Below are positions 52,549 to 61,601 of a DNA stretch of 64,000 nt, piece after piece. The notes under the pieces were generated by a model, which worked only from the letters and a program-made list of their open reading frames with translations, was not told the origin of the DNA and did not search any database. Origin of the DNA: Dysgonomonas sp. UBA5412 (lineage in GTDB: Bacteria > Bacteroidota > Bacteroidia > Bacteroidales > Dysgonomonadaceae); contig DHNQ01000004.1 of assembly GCA_002409595.1 (NCBI GenBank), positions 50,150 through 114,149 of the forward strand. The letters are read 5' to 3'. The translations under genes were made by a program, and so were the position numbers. Every line of letters starts with the position of its first letter. The first letter of the stretch is position 1.

Positions 52549-54441
52549 TTATTCAAGATACGTATACCCATAAAGTCCCGAACGATAGTTGGATAAGAAT
52601 TCTTTACCTTCTTCCACAGTTATCGAACCTTGTTTAACACAACTGGTAACCCATGTTTCTACCGTGCGAACCAATTTCTTAGAGTTATATTGTGCATATT
52701 CCAAAACTTCGGCAACAGTTTCGCCATCTATCATCTGTTCGATGCTATATCCTTCTTTGTTTACCGAAATATGTACGGCATTGGTATCTCCAAACAAGTT
52801 GTGAAGGTCTCCCAATATTTCCTGATAAGCCCCTACTAGGAATACTCCTAGATAATAAGGATCATTCTTCTTCATAGAATGTACCGGTAGATAGGATGAT
52901 TGCGATCCGTTTGAAATGAAATTATCAATCTTTCCGTCCGAGTCACAAGTCACATCTTGAAGAGTAGCCGTTCTGTTGGGTTTTTCATCCAAACGATGTA
53001 TCGGTATAATAGGAAAAATTTGATCTATTGCCCAAGAGTCAGGCAACGATTGAAATAATGAAAAGTTACAGAAATACTTGTCTGGAAGTAGTTTTGACAA
53101 CTGTTTCAACTCTTCCGGTGCATGTTTTGCACGTCCTGCTATCTGAAATATTTCGCGGGCGATAGAAAAATACAGACGTTCTATCTGTGCTCTTGTTTTC
53201 AGACTTAGCATACCAAGGCTGAATAAGTCTAAAGCCTCTTCCCGTATTTGTTGGGCATCATGCCATGCTTCAAGCATACGAGACTGACTGAGCCCGTCCC
53301 ATATTTCGTATAGTTCGCGAACCAGTTCGTGATCATCTTCTGCTATTTCCTCATTCTCGTCCCACTCGGGTAAAGTTGTTGTTTCCAATACCTCGAAAAT
53401 AAGGATGGAGTGATGTGCCGTCAAAGAACGTCCCGACTCTGTTATAATATTAGGGTGGGGGATATCGTTCTTGTTTGCTGCGTCCACCATTGTTGCAATA
53501 GAGTCGTTTACATATTCCTGAATAGAATAATTGACACTGCTTTCGTTGTATGAAGATCTTGTTCCGTCATAATCAACACCTAAGCCACCGCCAATGTCAA
53601 CGAATTCTACCTTGAATCCCATAGAATGCAATTGTACGTAGAATTGAGCGGCTTCGCGCAAAGCTGTTTTTATGCGGCGTATCTTAGTTATCTGACTGCC
53701 GATGTGAAAGTGGATAAGACGAAGCGATTCTTGCATATTGTTTTTCTCAAGATAAGCAAGAGCCTCTAAAAGTTCACTTGAGTTAAGTCCGAATTTACTT
53801 CCGTCTCCTCCCGATTCTTCCCATTTTCCACTGCCGGAACTTGCCAGCTTGATGCGGATTCCGATATTTGGCTGAATCTTTAACCTTTTAGCTATTTTGG
53901 TTATAAGCGAAAGTTCATTTAGTTTTTCTACTACAATGAATACATGTTTACCCATCTTCTGAGCTAGTAAAGCCAATTCGATATAGCTCTCATCTTTATA
54001 TCCGTTGCATATAATGAGAGAGTTAGGGTCTGTATTGATAGCTATTACTGCATGCAACTCAGGTTTAGAACCGGCTTCGAGTCCTATATTAAATTTTTTG
54101 CCGTGGCTTATCAGCTCTTCTACCACCGGGCGCATTTGATTTACTTTGATAGGATAAATGATGTGGTTCAGTCCCTTGTACTCGTATTCTTCGGCAGCCT
54201 GCTTGAAGCACGTCGATATTTTTTCGATCCTATTGTCCAGAATATCCGGAAAACGGATTAGAACGGGTGCTGATACATCACGAAGCTGAAGCTCATCCAT
54301 CAGTTCCTTCAAATCAACAGCCACCCCGTCTTTTCTCGGAGTTACAACAACGTTACCTTTCTCGTTTACCGAAAAGTAATTAATACCCCATCCTGTTATG
54401 TTGTATAATTCGGATGAGTCCTCGATGCGCCATTTTCTCAT
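52549..54441 (-). CDS. speA: Biosynthetic arginine decarboxylase
   Basis: 630 residues, the family's usual size. The N-terminal alanine-racemase-like barrel carries the PLP lysine in YPIKVNQ (Lys99), the RLIHFHIGSQ and VDIGGGLGVDYDGT phosphate-binding blocks and NIITESGRSLTAHHS. A C-terminal helical extension is typical of SpeA. It converts arginine to agmatine for polyamine synthesis. Agmatinase or agmatine deiminase genes are not adjacent. Confidence 0.94.
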   Translation of the reverse strand: MRKWRIEDSSELYNITGWGINYFSVNEKGNVVVTPRKDGVAVDLKELMDELQLRDVSAPVLIRFPDILDNRIEKISTCFKQAAEEYEYKGLNHIIYPIKVNQMRPVVEELISHGKKFNIGLEAGSKPELHAVIAINTDPNSLIICNGYKDESYIELALLAQKMGKHVFIVVEKLNELSLITKIAKRLKIQPNIGIRIKLASSGSGKWEESGGDGSKFGLNSSELLEALAYLEKNNMQESLRLIHFHIGSQITKIRRIKTALREAAQFYVQLHSMGFKVEFVDIGGGLGVDYDGTRSSYNESSVNYSIQEYVNDSIATMVDAANKNDIPHPNIITESGRSLTAHHSILIFEVLETTTLPEWDENEEIAEDDHELVRELYEIWDGLSQSRMLEAWHDAQQIREEALDLFSLGMLSLKTRAQIERLYFSIAREIFQIAGRAKHAPEELKQLSKLLPDKYFCNFSLFQSLPDSWAIDQIFPIIPIHRLDEKPNRTATLQDVTCDSDGKIDNFISNGSQSSYLPVHSMKKNDPYYLGVFLVGAYQEILGDLHNLFGDTNAVHISVNKEGYSIEQMIDGETVAEVLEYAQYNSKKLVRTVETWVTSCVKQGSITVEEGKEFLSNYRSGLYGYTYLE

Positions 54442-54461
54442 TCTCTTGTAAAGTGATAAAA

Positions 54462-54932
54462 TTATTTAATAGATAAATAGGTTGCTATTTTTGCGTTTGC
54501 AAGGTCTTTCGCCTCTTCTCCGTAAACGTCAAAATCAGCAATGTATGCTCTGTTTATATCCGATTTCCAGATGTAAGCCCATGTTTTGCCTACTGCATAA
54601 GGAAGCTCTCCTTCTGATATATATTTGTTATATCTGGTTTTGGGAAATTCTTTTATTGTAAGGCTCAGATTTGTTGGAATACCTTCCTTTGTAGATACTT
54701 TGTATCCGATAAGGGTAGTATATTCGCCGGTATAGTCGCTTTCGTAATCTGTATAAATACAATAAATATCATCAGAAACTTTATTGGGAAGCATCTGTTG
54801 CAGATAACCGTTGCGAAGAAATGCTTCCCACAACTGTGCTATATCTTTTTGCGATTGATGGTTTTGATTGGTTGTTCGAACCGAAATTCCTACAATCGTA
54901 AAGCTATCTAATGTTATTTCCTCGTGCTTCAT
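54462..54932 (-). CDS. GyrI-like/effector-binding domain protein
   Basis: 156 residues, a stand-alone GyrI-like small-molecule-binding domain: FTIVGISVRTTNQN, IYCIYTDYESDYTGEYTTLIGYKVS and YNKYISEGELPYAVGKTWAYIWKSD. No DNA-binding domain is present. It overlaps the flavin reductase gene by 4 bases, so the two may act in the same detoxification or sensing step, which is inference. Confidence 0.72.
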   Translation of the reverse strand: MKHEEITLDSFTIVGISVRTTNQNHQSQKDIAQLWEAFLRNGYLQQMLPNKVSDDIYCIYTDYESDYTGEYTTLIGYKVSTKEGIPTNLSLTIKEFPKTRYNKYISEGELPYAVGKTWAYIWKSDINRAYIADFDVYGEEAKDLANAKIATYLSIK

Positions 54933-55435
54933 TTCTGCAATATTTTTGTTATTTCAGCTATATATAGATAATGATAGTCTCTTTCGGGATACCATTTGTC
55001 TATGATGTCTTTGTCAAGAAAAGCGTCCTCTTCTATTCTCTGAACAAAGAGTTTTTTTGTAATGATCGCAGTTTCTGCTTCTTTGAAATAAGGAGCGTCT
55101 GCATCGTTCATCACAGTCAATCCCGTTTTGGCTATCTTATCTTCATCTCGTCCCGACACTTTGCCCAGATAAGCTAAGTCTTTATGATAACTTTTATCGA
55201 AAAAGGTAAGGGATAGGAAATTACTATTGTCTACAAATTCTTTGGTATAACGTTGTGGACGTATAACAACGAAAACAACTTCTTTGTTCCACATGATACC
55301 AAAACCTCCCCAACTGGCTGTCATGGTATTGATTGTTCCATCGGGTTTGGCTGCCGTAATCAGCATCCATTTGTTTTTTAATCCAAATGAATCGGGTGTG
55401 AAATCTTTAATATCTATACTTTTGAATGTATTCAT
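54929..55435 (-). CDS. Flavin reductase family (FMN-binding) protein
   Basis: 168 residues with the split-barrel pattern: WMLITAAKPDGTINTMTASWGGFGIMWNKEVVFVVIRPQRYTKEFVDNSNFLSLTFF (about 23-80), where the N-TMTASWG and RPQRYT segments contact FMN. Members reduce free flavin or serve as small FMN proteins. It lies upstream of the GyrI-like gene with a 4-base overlap. Confidence 0.8.
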   Translation of the reverse strand: MNTFKSIDIKDFTPDSFGLKNKWMLITAAKPDGTINTMTASWGGFGIMWNKEVVFVVIRPQRYTKEFVDNSNFLSLTFFDKSYHKDLAYLGKVSGRDEDKIAKTGLTVMNDADAPYFKEAETAIITKKLFVQRIEEDAFLDKDIIDKWYPERDYHYLYIAEITKILQK

Positions 55436-55470
55436 TGTTATATCTATTTGTTATTCAATTTCATGTTTAT

Positions 55471-57258
55471 TTAATCTAACTTCAATACTGCCAGAAATGC
55501 CTTTTGAGGTACTTCTACATTACCCACTTGCTTCATACGCTTTTTTCCTTCTTTCTGTTTTTCCAACAGCTTACGTTTACGAGAAATGTCTCCTCCATAA
55601 CATTTTGCTGTAACGTCTTTACGTACGGCCTTAATGGTTTCGCGAGCAATGATCTTTGCTCCGATAGCAGCTTGGATGGCAATGTCAAATTGCTGGCGAG
55701 GTATGAGTTCTTTTAGCTTTTCGCACATACGACGTCCAAAATTAACGGCATTGTCGATATGTGTCAGTGTAGAAAGTGCATCTACCGATTCTCCATTCAA
55801 TAATATATCCAGTTTGACAAGTTTAGCTTCTCTATAATCGTGCATATGGTAATCGAACGAAGCATAACCCTTGGATATACTTTTCAATTTATCATAGAAG
55901 TCGATAACGATCTCTCCAAGAGGGATATCGTATATTATTTCTACACGGTCGCCGGATATATATTCTTGTTTGATAAGTATGCCTCGTTTACCTAAGCACA
56001 GGGTCATAATAGGACCTATGTATGCTGTATTTGTAATAACGGAAGCTCTGATATACGGTTCTTCGATGTAATCAATCAGGGTAGGGTCGGGGAGTCCTGC
56101 GGGATTATGTACTTCTTTCACATTTCCCTTCTTGTCGTGAACTATATACGAAACGTTAGGAACGGTGGTTATTACGTCCATATTAAATTCCCTATCGAGC
56201 CGCTCTTGAATAATCTCCATATGGAGAAGTCCAAGGAATCCGCATCGAAATCCAAATCCTAAGGCTACTGACGATTCGGGTTGAAATGTTAGTGAAGCAT
56301 CATTCAATTGAAGTTTTTCCAACGATGCTCTCAGATCTTCAAAATCTTCGCTTTCGATAGGGTATACTCCGGCAAACACCATTGGTTTCACTTCTTCAAA
56401 TCCTTCGATTGCTTTTTCACAAGGTCTTTTTACATGAGTTATAGTATCACCTACTTTTACTTCTTTTGATGTCTTTATTCCGGATATTATATATCCTACA
56501 TCTCCACAGTTTACTTCATCGCGTGGTAACATATTTAATTTCAGTACACCCACTTCGTCAGCTTCATATTCTTTACCTGTGGCGAAAAATTTCACAAGGT
56601 CTCCTTTTTTTATGGAACCATTTACTACTTTAAAGTAAGCTATAATTCCTCGGAAAGAATTGAATACTGAGTCAAAGATCAAGGCTTGTAGTGGAGCTTC
56701 AGGATCTCCTTTTGGTGCGGGAACTCTTTCTATGATAGCGTCTAATATTTCATATACACCAATGCCTGTTTTTCCGCTTGCCCGTATGATCTCTTCTTTT
56801 TTTACACCTAGCAAGTCGATGATTTGATCTTCTACTTCATCAGGCATGGCACTGGGCAAGTCTATTTTGTTGACAATAGGTATGATTTCCAAATCATGCT
56901 CTATTGCCATATAAAGATTCGAAATAGTTTGGGCTTGTATTCCTTGTGCTGCATCAACAATGAGTAATGCTCCTTCGCATGCAGCAATGGAGCGGGAGAC
57001 TTCGTACGAGAAGTCTACGTGTCCGGGAGTATCTATCAGGTTTAATATATATTTCTCATCCTTATATACATATTCCATCTGGATAGCATGGCTTTTGATA
57101 GTAATGCCACGTTCTCGTTCCAAATCCATATTGTCAAGTACCTGAGCTTGCATTTCTTTACCATGTACCGTTTTGGTATATTCCAGAAGTCTGTCAGCTA
57201 AAGTGCTTTTACCATGATCAATATGTGCTATGATGCAAAAATTACGGATTTTATTCAT
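55471..57258 (-). CDS. lepA: Elongation factor 4 (LepA)
   Basis: 595 residues. GTPase domain: P-loop [17 protein letters not shown] (about 9-25), [20 protein letters not shown] and NKIDLP. EF-G-like domains follow ([21 protein letters not shown] near 340-360), then the LepA-specific C-terminal domain (about 490-595) ending [10 protein letters not shown]. It acts on ribosomes as a fidelity and assembly factor under stress. A minus-strand -7 candidate lies at 57326-57333. Confidence 0.96.
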   Translation of the reverse strand: MNKIRNFCIIAHIDHGKSTLADRLLEYTKTVHGKEMQAQVLDNMDLERERGITIKSHAIQMEYVYKDEKYILNLIDTPGHVDFSYEVSRSIAACEGALLIVDAAQGIQAQTISNLYMAIEHDLEIIPIVNKIDLPSAMPDEVEDQIIDLLGVKKEEIIRASGKTGIGVYEILDAIIERVPAPKGDPEAPLQALIFDSVFNSFRGIIAYFKVVNGSIKKGDLVKFFATGKEYEADEVGVLKLNMLPRDEVNCGDVGYIISGIKTSKEVKVGDTITHVKRPCEKAIEGFEEVKPMVFAGVYPIESEDFEDLRASLEKLQLNDASLTFQPESSVALGFGFRCGFLGLLHMEIIQERLDREFNMDVITTVPNVSYIVHDKKGNVKEVHNPAGLPDPTLIDYIEEPYIRASVITNTAYIGPIMTLCLGKRGILIKQEYISGDRVEIIYDIPLGEIVIDFYDKLKSISKGYASFDYHMHDYREAKLVKLDILLNGESVDALSTLTHIDNAVNFGRRMCEKLKELIPRQQFDIAIQAAIGAKIIARETIKAVRKDVTAKCYGGDISRKRKLLEKQKEGKKRMKQVGNVEVPQKAFLAVLKLD

Positions 57259-57325
57259 TTATACGATTCAATTCTATATTATTCAATTTTATAAAAAAGT
57301 AGGTATACTACCCCAAATTAGAGTG

Positions 57326-57333
57326 CAAATATA
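57326..57333 (-). promoter_or_regulatory. Candidate -7 element for lepA
   Basis: Reads TATATTTG on the minus strand, 68 bases before the lepA start codon. Confidence 0.4.
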
Positions 57334-57420
57334 CAAAAGATATATCAACTTTTTACTACATAAAAGGTGAAGCTTTTTTTAATAAATTACACAAAAAGTG
57401 AAAAAAAATAATTTTTTATT

Positions 57421-57449
57421 TTGCTATTAGAAAAAAGTGCCTATCTTTG
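57421..57449 (+). promoter_or_regulatory. Promoter of tRNA-Ser
   Basis: TTG at 57421-57423 and TATCTTTG at 57442-57449 have an 18-base spacer, 38 bases before the tRNA. Confidence 0.6.
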
Positions 57450-57487
57450 CATCGCTTTTGAAGGGAAGCGCAGTGCTGAAAAGCATT

Positions 57488-57575
<88 letters not shown>

Positions 57576-57598
57576 AGTAACATAGAAAAAGAAGTTGA

Positions 57599-57627
57599 AT
57601 CGCTGTAAGTTGCACACTTACAGCGAT
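57599..57627 (+). terminator. Terminator after tRNA-Ser
   Basis: Perfect 12-bp arms ATCGCTGTAAGT / ACTTACAGCGAT with a 5-base loop, followed by TTTTCTTTTTT. Confidence 0.88.
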
Positions 57628-57783
57628 TTTTCTTTTTTATCCAAAGAAGAAAAGTGCATAATACAGAAGTATATCTGTGGGTTATCTGGTGGGTAAAAAA
57701 TATTTTCTAAAATAGCCCACAGATCGGTTTCTTTTCCGCTGTTATTCAATGTTTTGCATAGTTTTAGTTTCACCCAGATACTA

Positions 57784-57791
57784 TAACTTTG
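57784..57791 (+). promoter_or_regulatory. Candidate -7 element for the integrase
   Basis: TAACTTTG matches TAnnTTTG, 22 bases before the start codon. No -33 TTG was found at normal spacing. Confidence 0.4.
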
Positions 57792-57813
57792 TAACCAATA
57801 AAAACATTCAGAA

Positions 57814-59043
57814 ATGGCACAAAAAAGATCCACTTTCAGCGTAGCATTTTATATTCGTCGTACAAGACTTAACAAGCATGGTGAAGCTGCGATAGTTATT
57901 CGAGTTACCGTAGATGGAATCAGAGGAGATACAACTGCTAAGAAAACAATTAATCCAAAGCTATGGGATTCCGCTAAGGGGAAGGCTTATGAACGTTCTC
58001 TCCTTGCAAAAGAGTTGAATATGTATCTTGATTCAATTCGTGCGAAGTTTATTCGGATTCACCGTGACTTCGAACAAGACGATACTGAACGTATTACTGC
58101 TGATGCAGTAATTAATCGTTTTTTAGGAAAAGATAAACCGGAGCGGCATACTTTGCTTGAGGTCTTTCGTGAACACAATGACAAATGCCACAAACTTTCC
58201 GGTATAGATATGTCACCTGCTACAGTTGAACGGTATGAAACCAGTTTTAAACATACTCAGGAATTCATACAGCAGACATATAAAAAGGATGATATCTATC
58301 TCGATGAAATGAATAGGCAATTCATCGAGGATTATGAATTGTATTTGAAAACAGTTCGAAAGTGTAATCATAATTCTACAACAAAATATCTGAAAAACTT
58401 TAAGAAGATTACGAGGATTGCAATTCAGAAGGAATGGCTTAAAAAAGATCCGTTTATAGATATCAAATTCTCATTGCAAACCGTTGATCGAGACTTTCTG
58501 GAAAAGCATGAAATTGAAAAGATCTATAATAAGGAATTCACTATTGAACGCTTGGCACAAGTTCGGGATGTGTTTCTGTTTTGTTGTTTTAGTGGACTTG
58601 CATTTTCAGATGTCAAACAATTGACACACGATCATATTTCTATTGATACTAATGGAAATAAATGGATTCGAAAACAACGGCAGAAAACAAAGAATATGTG
58701 TAATATTCCATTGCTGGAAATTCCTCTAAAAATAATCGATAAATATAAGAGTCATCCTCGATGTCAGGAGAAGAATGTTTTGCTACCTGTGTTATGTAAT
58801 CAGAAGATGAATGCTTACATCAAGGAAATTACTGATTTGTGCGGAATCAATAAGCAAGTCTCGACGCACACAGCCCGACACACATTTGCTACCCTAATGC
58901 TTGCAAATGGTGTATCCATAGAGAATGTTGCTAAAATGTTGGGGCATTCAGATACAAAAATGACGCGTCATTATGCCCAAATTCTTGACAGTAGTATAAT
59001 GAGGGATATGGAGAAAGCTCAGGATAATATAAGGTTTGATTGA
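57814..59043 (+). CDS. Tyrosine recombinase/integrase
   Basis: 409 residues. There is an N-terminal Arm-binding-like domain (about 8-95, FYIRRTRLNKHGEAAIVIRVTVDG), a core-binding SAM-like domain (about 110-205) and a catalytic domain (about 215-400). Catalytic residues visible are HTARHTFAT (HxxR), LGHSDTKMTRHYA (His and the nucleophile Tyr) and a KQRQKT Lys region. The first catalytic Arg position reads CFSGLAFSD, with Ala in place of Arg, a change also known among Bacteroidota integrases. The position beside tRNA-Ser suggests integration there. Confidence 0.9.
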   Translation: MAQKRSTFSVAFYIRRTRLNKHGEAAIVIRVTVDGIRGDTTAKKTINPKLWDSAKGKAYERSLLAKELNMYLDSIRAKFIRIHRDFEQDDTERITADAVINRFLGKDKPERHTLLEVFREHNDKCHKLSGIDMSPATVERYETSFKHTQEFIQQTYKKDDIYLDEMNRQFIEDYELYLKTVRKCNHNSTTKYLKNFKKITRIAIQKEWLKKDPFIDIKFSLQTVDRDFLEKHEIEKIYNKEFTIERLAQVRDVFLFCCFSGLAFSDVKQLTHDHISIDTNGNKWIRKQRQKTKNMCNIPLLEIPLKIIDKYKSHPRCQEKNVLLPVLCNQKMNAYIKEITDLCGINKQVSTHTARHTFATLMLANGVSIENVAKMLGHSDTKMTRHYAQILDSSIMRDMEKAQDNIRFD

Positions 59044-59357
59044 CTTTGTTATATTGCTAGATTTATTCTAATACGAGACTTTGACAGATCAAAACTATTC
59101 AAGAAAGAATCTTTCCTCCTCGATTTATTTTCATTCTACTATTCTATAAGTCTAATTAATAGAGGTGAAATCCTAAATAAAATGTGTCAGCCGTATAATT
59201 ATATCAAACTCTTTGTTTAATAAAGGTTATTCTTATTAAAAAACACACCCAAAATTTGGACATAATTTTGGGGTGCTGTTCATTTCATTGGCTTTTGTGG
59301 ATTACGAAGTCCAAATTTTCAATTTAGACATTACCCCGCCATTTTGCAAAACTCTCC
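59044..59357. other. Intergenic region between integrase and DUF262 gene
   Basis: 314 AT-rich bases between convergent genes. A hairpin CACCCAAAATT / AATTTTGGGGTG (59246-59275, one bulge) is the only structure seen and probably ends one or both transcripts. No gene was seen. Confidence 0.5.
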
Positions 59358-61601
59358 CTACATTAGCGGTTCAGTTTTTTTAATTTTCAAAATCTCATTT
59401 ATTTTTTTCTCAACGTTGGCAATACCTTCTATTTTACAAGTGCAGTATTTTATGACTTCAATATCTTCGTCATTCTTTTGTGTGCTAGAAATGAATTCTA
59501 TTTGATTAAGTTTTTGTGTTATTTCATTAGGCAAAACTTCCCAATTTCTGTGGTAGAATATCAATGAATATTTATTGTCTGCGTAACAAATGTCTAATGC
59601 AAAATTTTTGTTGTCTTGGTAATTCCAAAGGTCAATAACTGCGCAAGGTATATCGTCCGAAGAATCATAATACCAAGCTCGTTGGAAAGGGTGAAAAGCA
59701 GATTCTTTGCCTTCTAATTTTGTTTTATAAAATACATAAGACCTCAATTCTGCCCTTTTTCTCCAACCAGTAGCAGGACTTCTTGCTAAATCTATTTGAT
59801 TACCTTTTTTGTTAATTTGAAAATTAATGCAATACTTAATAATTCCATTGTTTTTGATAAATAATGACTTCCAATCATTTTCATTTTCTTGAAATTTATA
59901 TACAATAGATTGTAGATTTTTCTTGATTGAATCTATTTTTATCGCATCTAATAGTTCGTTCAAATAATTACTTTTTATATCATCATTAAAGACCTTTCGC
60001 CAATTATCCGATTTTGCTCTTAAACCTTTTTCAAAATTGCAGAAAGTGTAATGTCCTGAAATAGGCACTAAATAATCCCCAAACGTAAGTAATGCTCTTT
60101 GAAATAAGTTATCATCTTTATCTTGAAATTCTGAACTAAACAACTTGTTCATTTTGTCAGAATAATCTGAAAACTTATTTATATCATAACCATTTTCAGT
60201 TTTAGCAAAATTCAAAATAAAGCCAATTTGTCCGTTGAAGTAAGAATGATGTTCTATCTTATCTATTATTTTAGACCATTGGTTTGAATTATCATCAAGA
60301 ATTAATTTGGCCTTGATTTTTTCTTCTTCACACTGTTCTTTTGCAAAAAAATCTATTTTGGTATCAGTTTCTGAAAGATAATAATACAAATTATCTATAT
60401 GGTTGCTTAATTCATTAATAGAACGAACGGCCCTATAAAACAATTCAGGATCTTCAATACGAGTATTATCTATCAAGTTAGAGCAAACTCGCAACCATTT
60501 ATCATATAAACTTTGATTAGTAGAATCTAATTTCCCTTTTTTGATGAAAAATTGTGAAACTGCATAAAAACGAGTTCGTTCCCAGTAAGTTGGCTTGTTG
60601 GGTTCATCTTGTAATATGTTTTCAAAATGTTTTTCAGTATCATTAAATGAAGTCAAACAATCAAAAATTTTTGAGAGCTGTTGTAACGTGTTAGAATTTT
60701 CAAAATATACGTTTTTATACTGGACGAATATATTGAATGTGTCTTTAAATTTTCTGTCAATATCTTTCGTTTCGGCAATAAAATTCAATGTTACATTTTT
60801 TAAAAAATTCAAATATTTACTATCAACTTCTTTCAGGTTAATAGTATTATTGTCTCTTTCAAACTTCCAAAAAATATCCAACCATTCATTATCTAATTTT
60901 GATTTGCTGTTGTGGTCAAACAGAACCGAAAAATTGGCTTTGAAATTTTCAAAATTTGTAAGAGGTTTTCCTCTTGAATTCATTTTTACATAAATTTCGT
61001 CGTCTAATTTAAATTGCTCCAACGGCAAAAAATGAAATATTACTGGGCAATTTTCATCGCACAGTATATTAAAAAGCTTTTCGTTTGGTTGATTGCACTT
61101 TGCTTGAATTACATCAAGCATATTCAGCATTGCTTTTATAGTTGGATCATTTTTCCACGATAGAAAAAACCATTTTGAATTGATAATTTGTTGGCTAATT
61201 TTTAAATCATCTTGAAAGACAATACTCTCTTTTACTAATTTCAAACAAAAATCTTCTGAACTTGGACGGGTTTCGTATGTGAATTTTGATAATTTTTTTT
61301 TATTGTCATTCGTTAGAGTTCCAAGCGATAAAAACCAATGTATTAAAAATAATGTTGTTAGGCGTTGCTGTCCATCCAACGGAATTAATTCTTGATTATC
61401 CACCTTTCCGTAAACAAAATGTAAATTGGTTTTTACGTTTTTTGTCAATGAATTGATTATGTCGCCAATAATATCACATTCCTCTTTCTGTAACTCGGAA
61501 TATAATTTATCTTGCACATAATCGCGTTGAATAGCCGGGATTTCTATTGTGTAATCGGAAATTAACTTCCAAAAAGTAAATTCTCTATTTTCCAGATTCA
61601 T
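59358..61601 (-). CDS. DUF262 (GmrS-like) protein of a two-gene defence system
   Basis: 747 residues. The N-terminal DUF262 NTPase-like domain has IPAIQRDYV (about 21-29) and LDGQQRLTTLFLIHW (about 75-89), then KMNSRGKPLTNFENFKANF (about 205-223). The rest is helical with an unfamiliar C-terminal domain (about 600-747, ATGWRKRAELRSYVFYKTKL, AWYYDSSDDIPCAVIDLW). No HNH motif is present. It overlaps the upstream DUF262/HNH gene by 17 bases, so the two are translationally coupled. A type IV restriction-like anti-phage role is inferred. Confidence 0.75.
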   Translation of the reverse strand: MNLENREFTFWKLISDYTIEIPAIQRDYVQDKLYSELQKEECDIIGDIINSLTKNVKTNLHFVYGKVDNQELIPLDGQQRLTTLFLIHWFLSLGTLTNDNKKKLSKFTYETRPSSEDFCLKLVKESIVFQDDLKISQQIINSKWFFLSWKNDPTIKAMLNMLDVIQAKCNQPNEKLFNILCDENCPVIFHFLPLEQFKLDDEIYVKMNSRGKPLTNFENFKANFSVLFDHNSKSKLDNEWLDIFWKFERDNNTINLKEVDSKYLNFLKNVTLNFIAETKDIDRKFKDTFNIFVQYKNVYFENSNTLQQLSKIFDCLTSFNDTEKHFENILQDEPNKPTYWERTRFYAVSQFFIKKGKLDSTNQSLYDKWLRVCSNLIDNTRIEDPELFYRAVRSINELSNHIDNLYYYLSETDTKIDFFAKEQCEEEKIKAKLILDDNSNQWSKIIDKIEHHSYFNGQIGFILNFAKTENGYDINKFSDYSDKMNKLFSSEFQDKDDNLFQRALLTFGDYLVPISGHYTFCNFEKGLRAKSDNWRKVFNDDIKSNYLNELLDAIKIDSIKKNLQSIVYKFQENENDWKSLFIKNNGIIKYCINFQINKKGNQIDLARSPATGWRKRAELRSYVFYKTKLEGKESAFHPFQRAWYYDSSDDIPCAVIDLWNYQDNKNFALDICYADNKYSLIFYHRNWEVLPNEITQKLNQIEFISSTQKNDEDIEVIKYCTCKIEGIANVEKKINEILKIKKTEPLM

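Noticed and set aside
60595..60993. A 132-codon frame opposite the DUF262 gene
   Set aside because: Low-complexity Phe/Ser/Lys composition in very AT-rich DNA, fully inside a supported gene.
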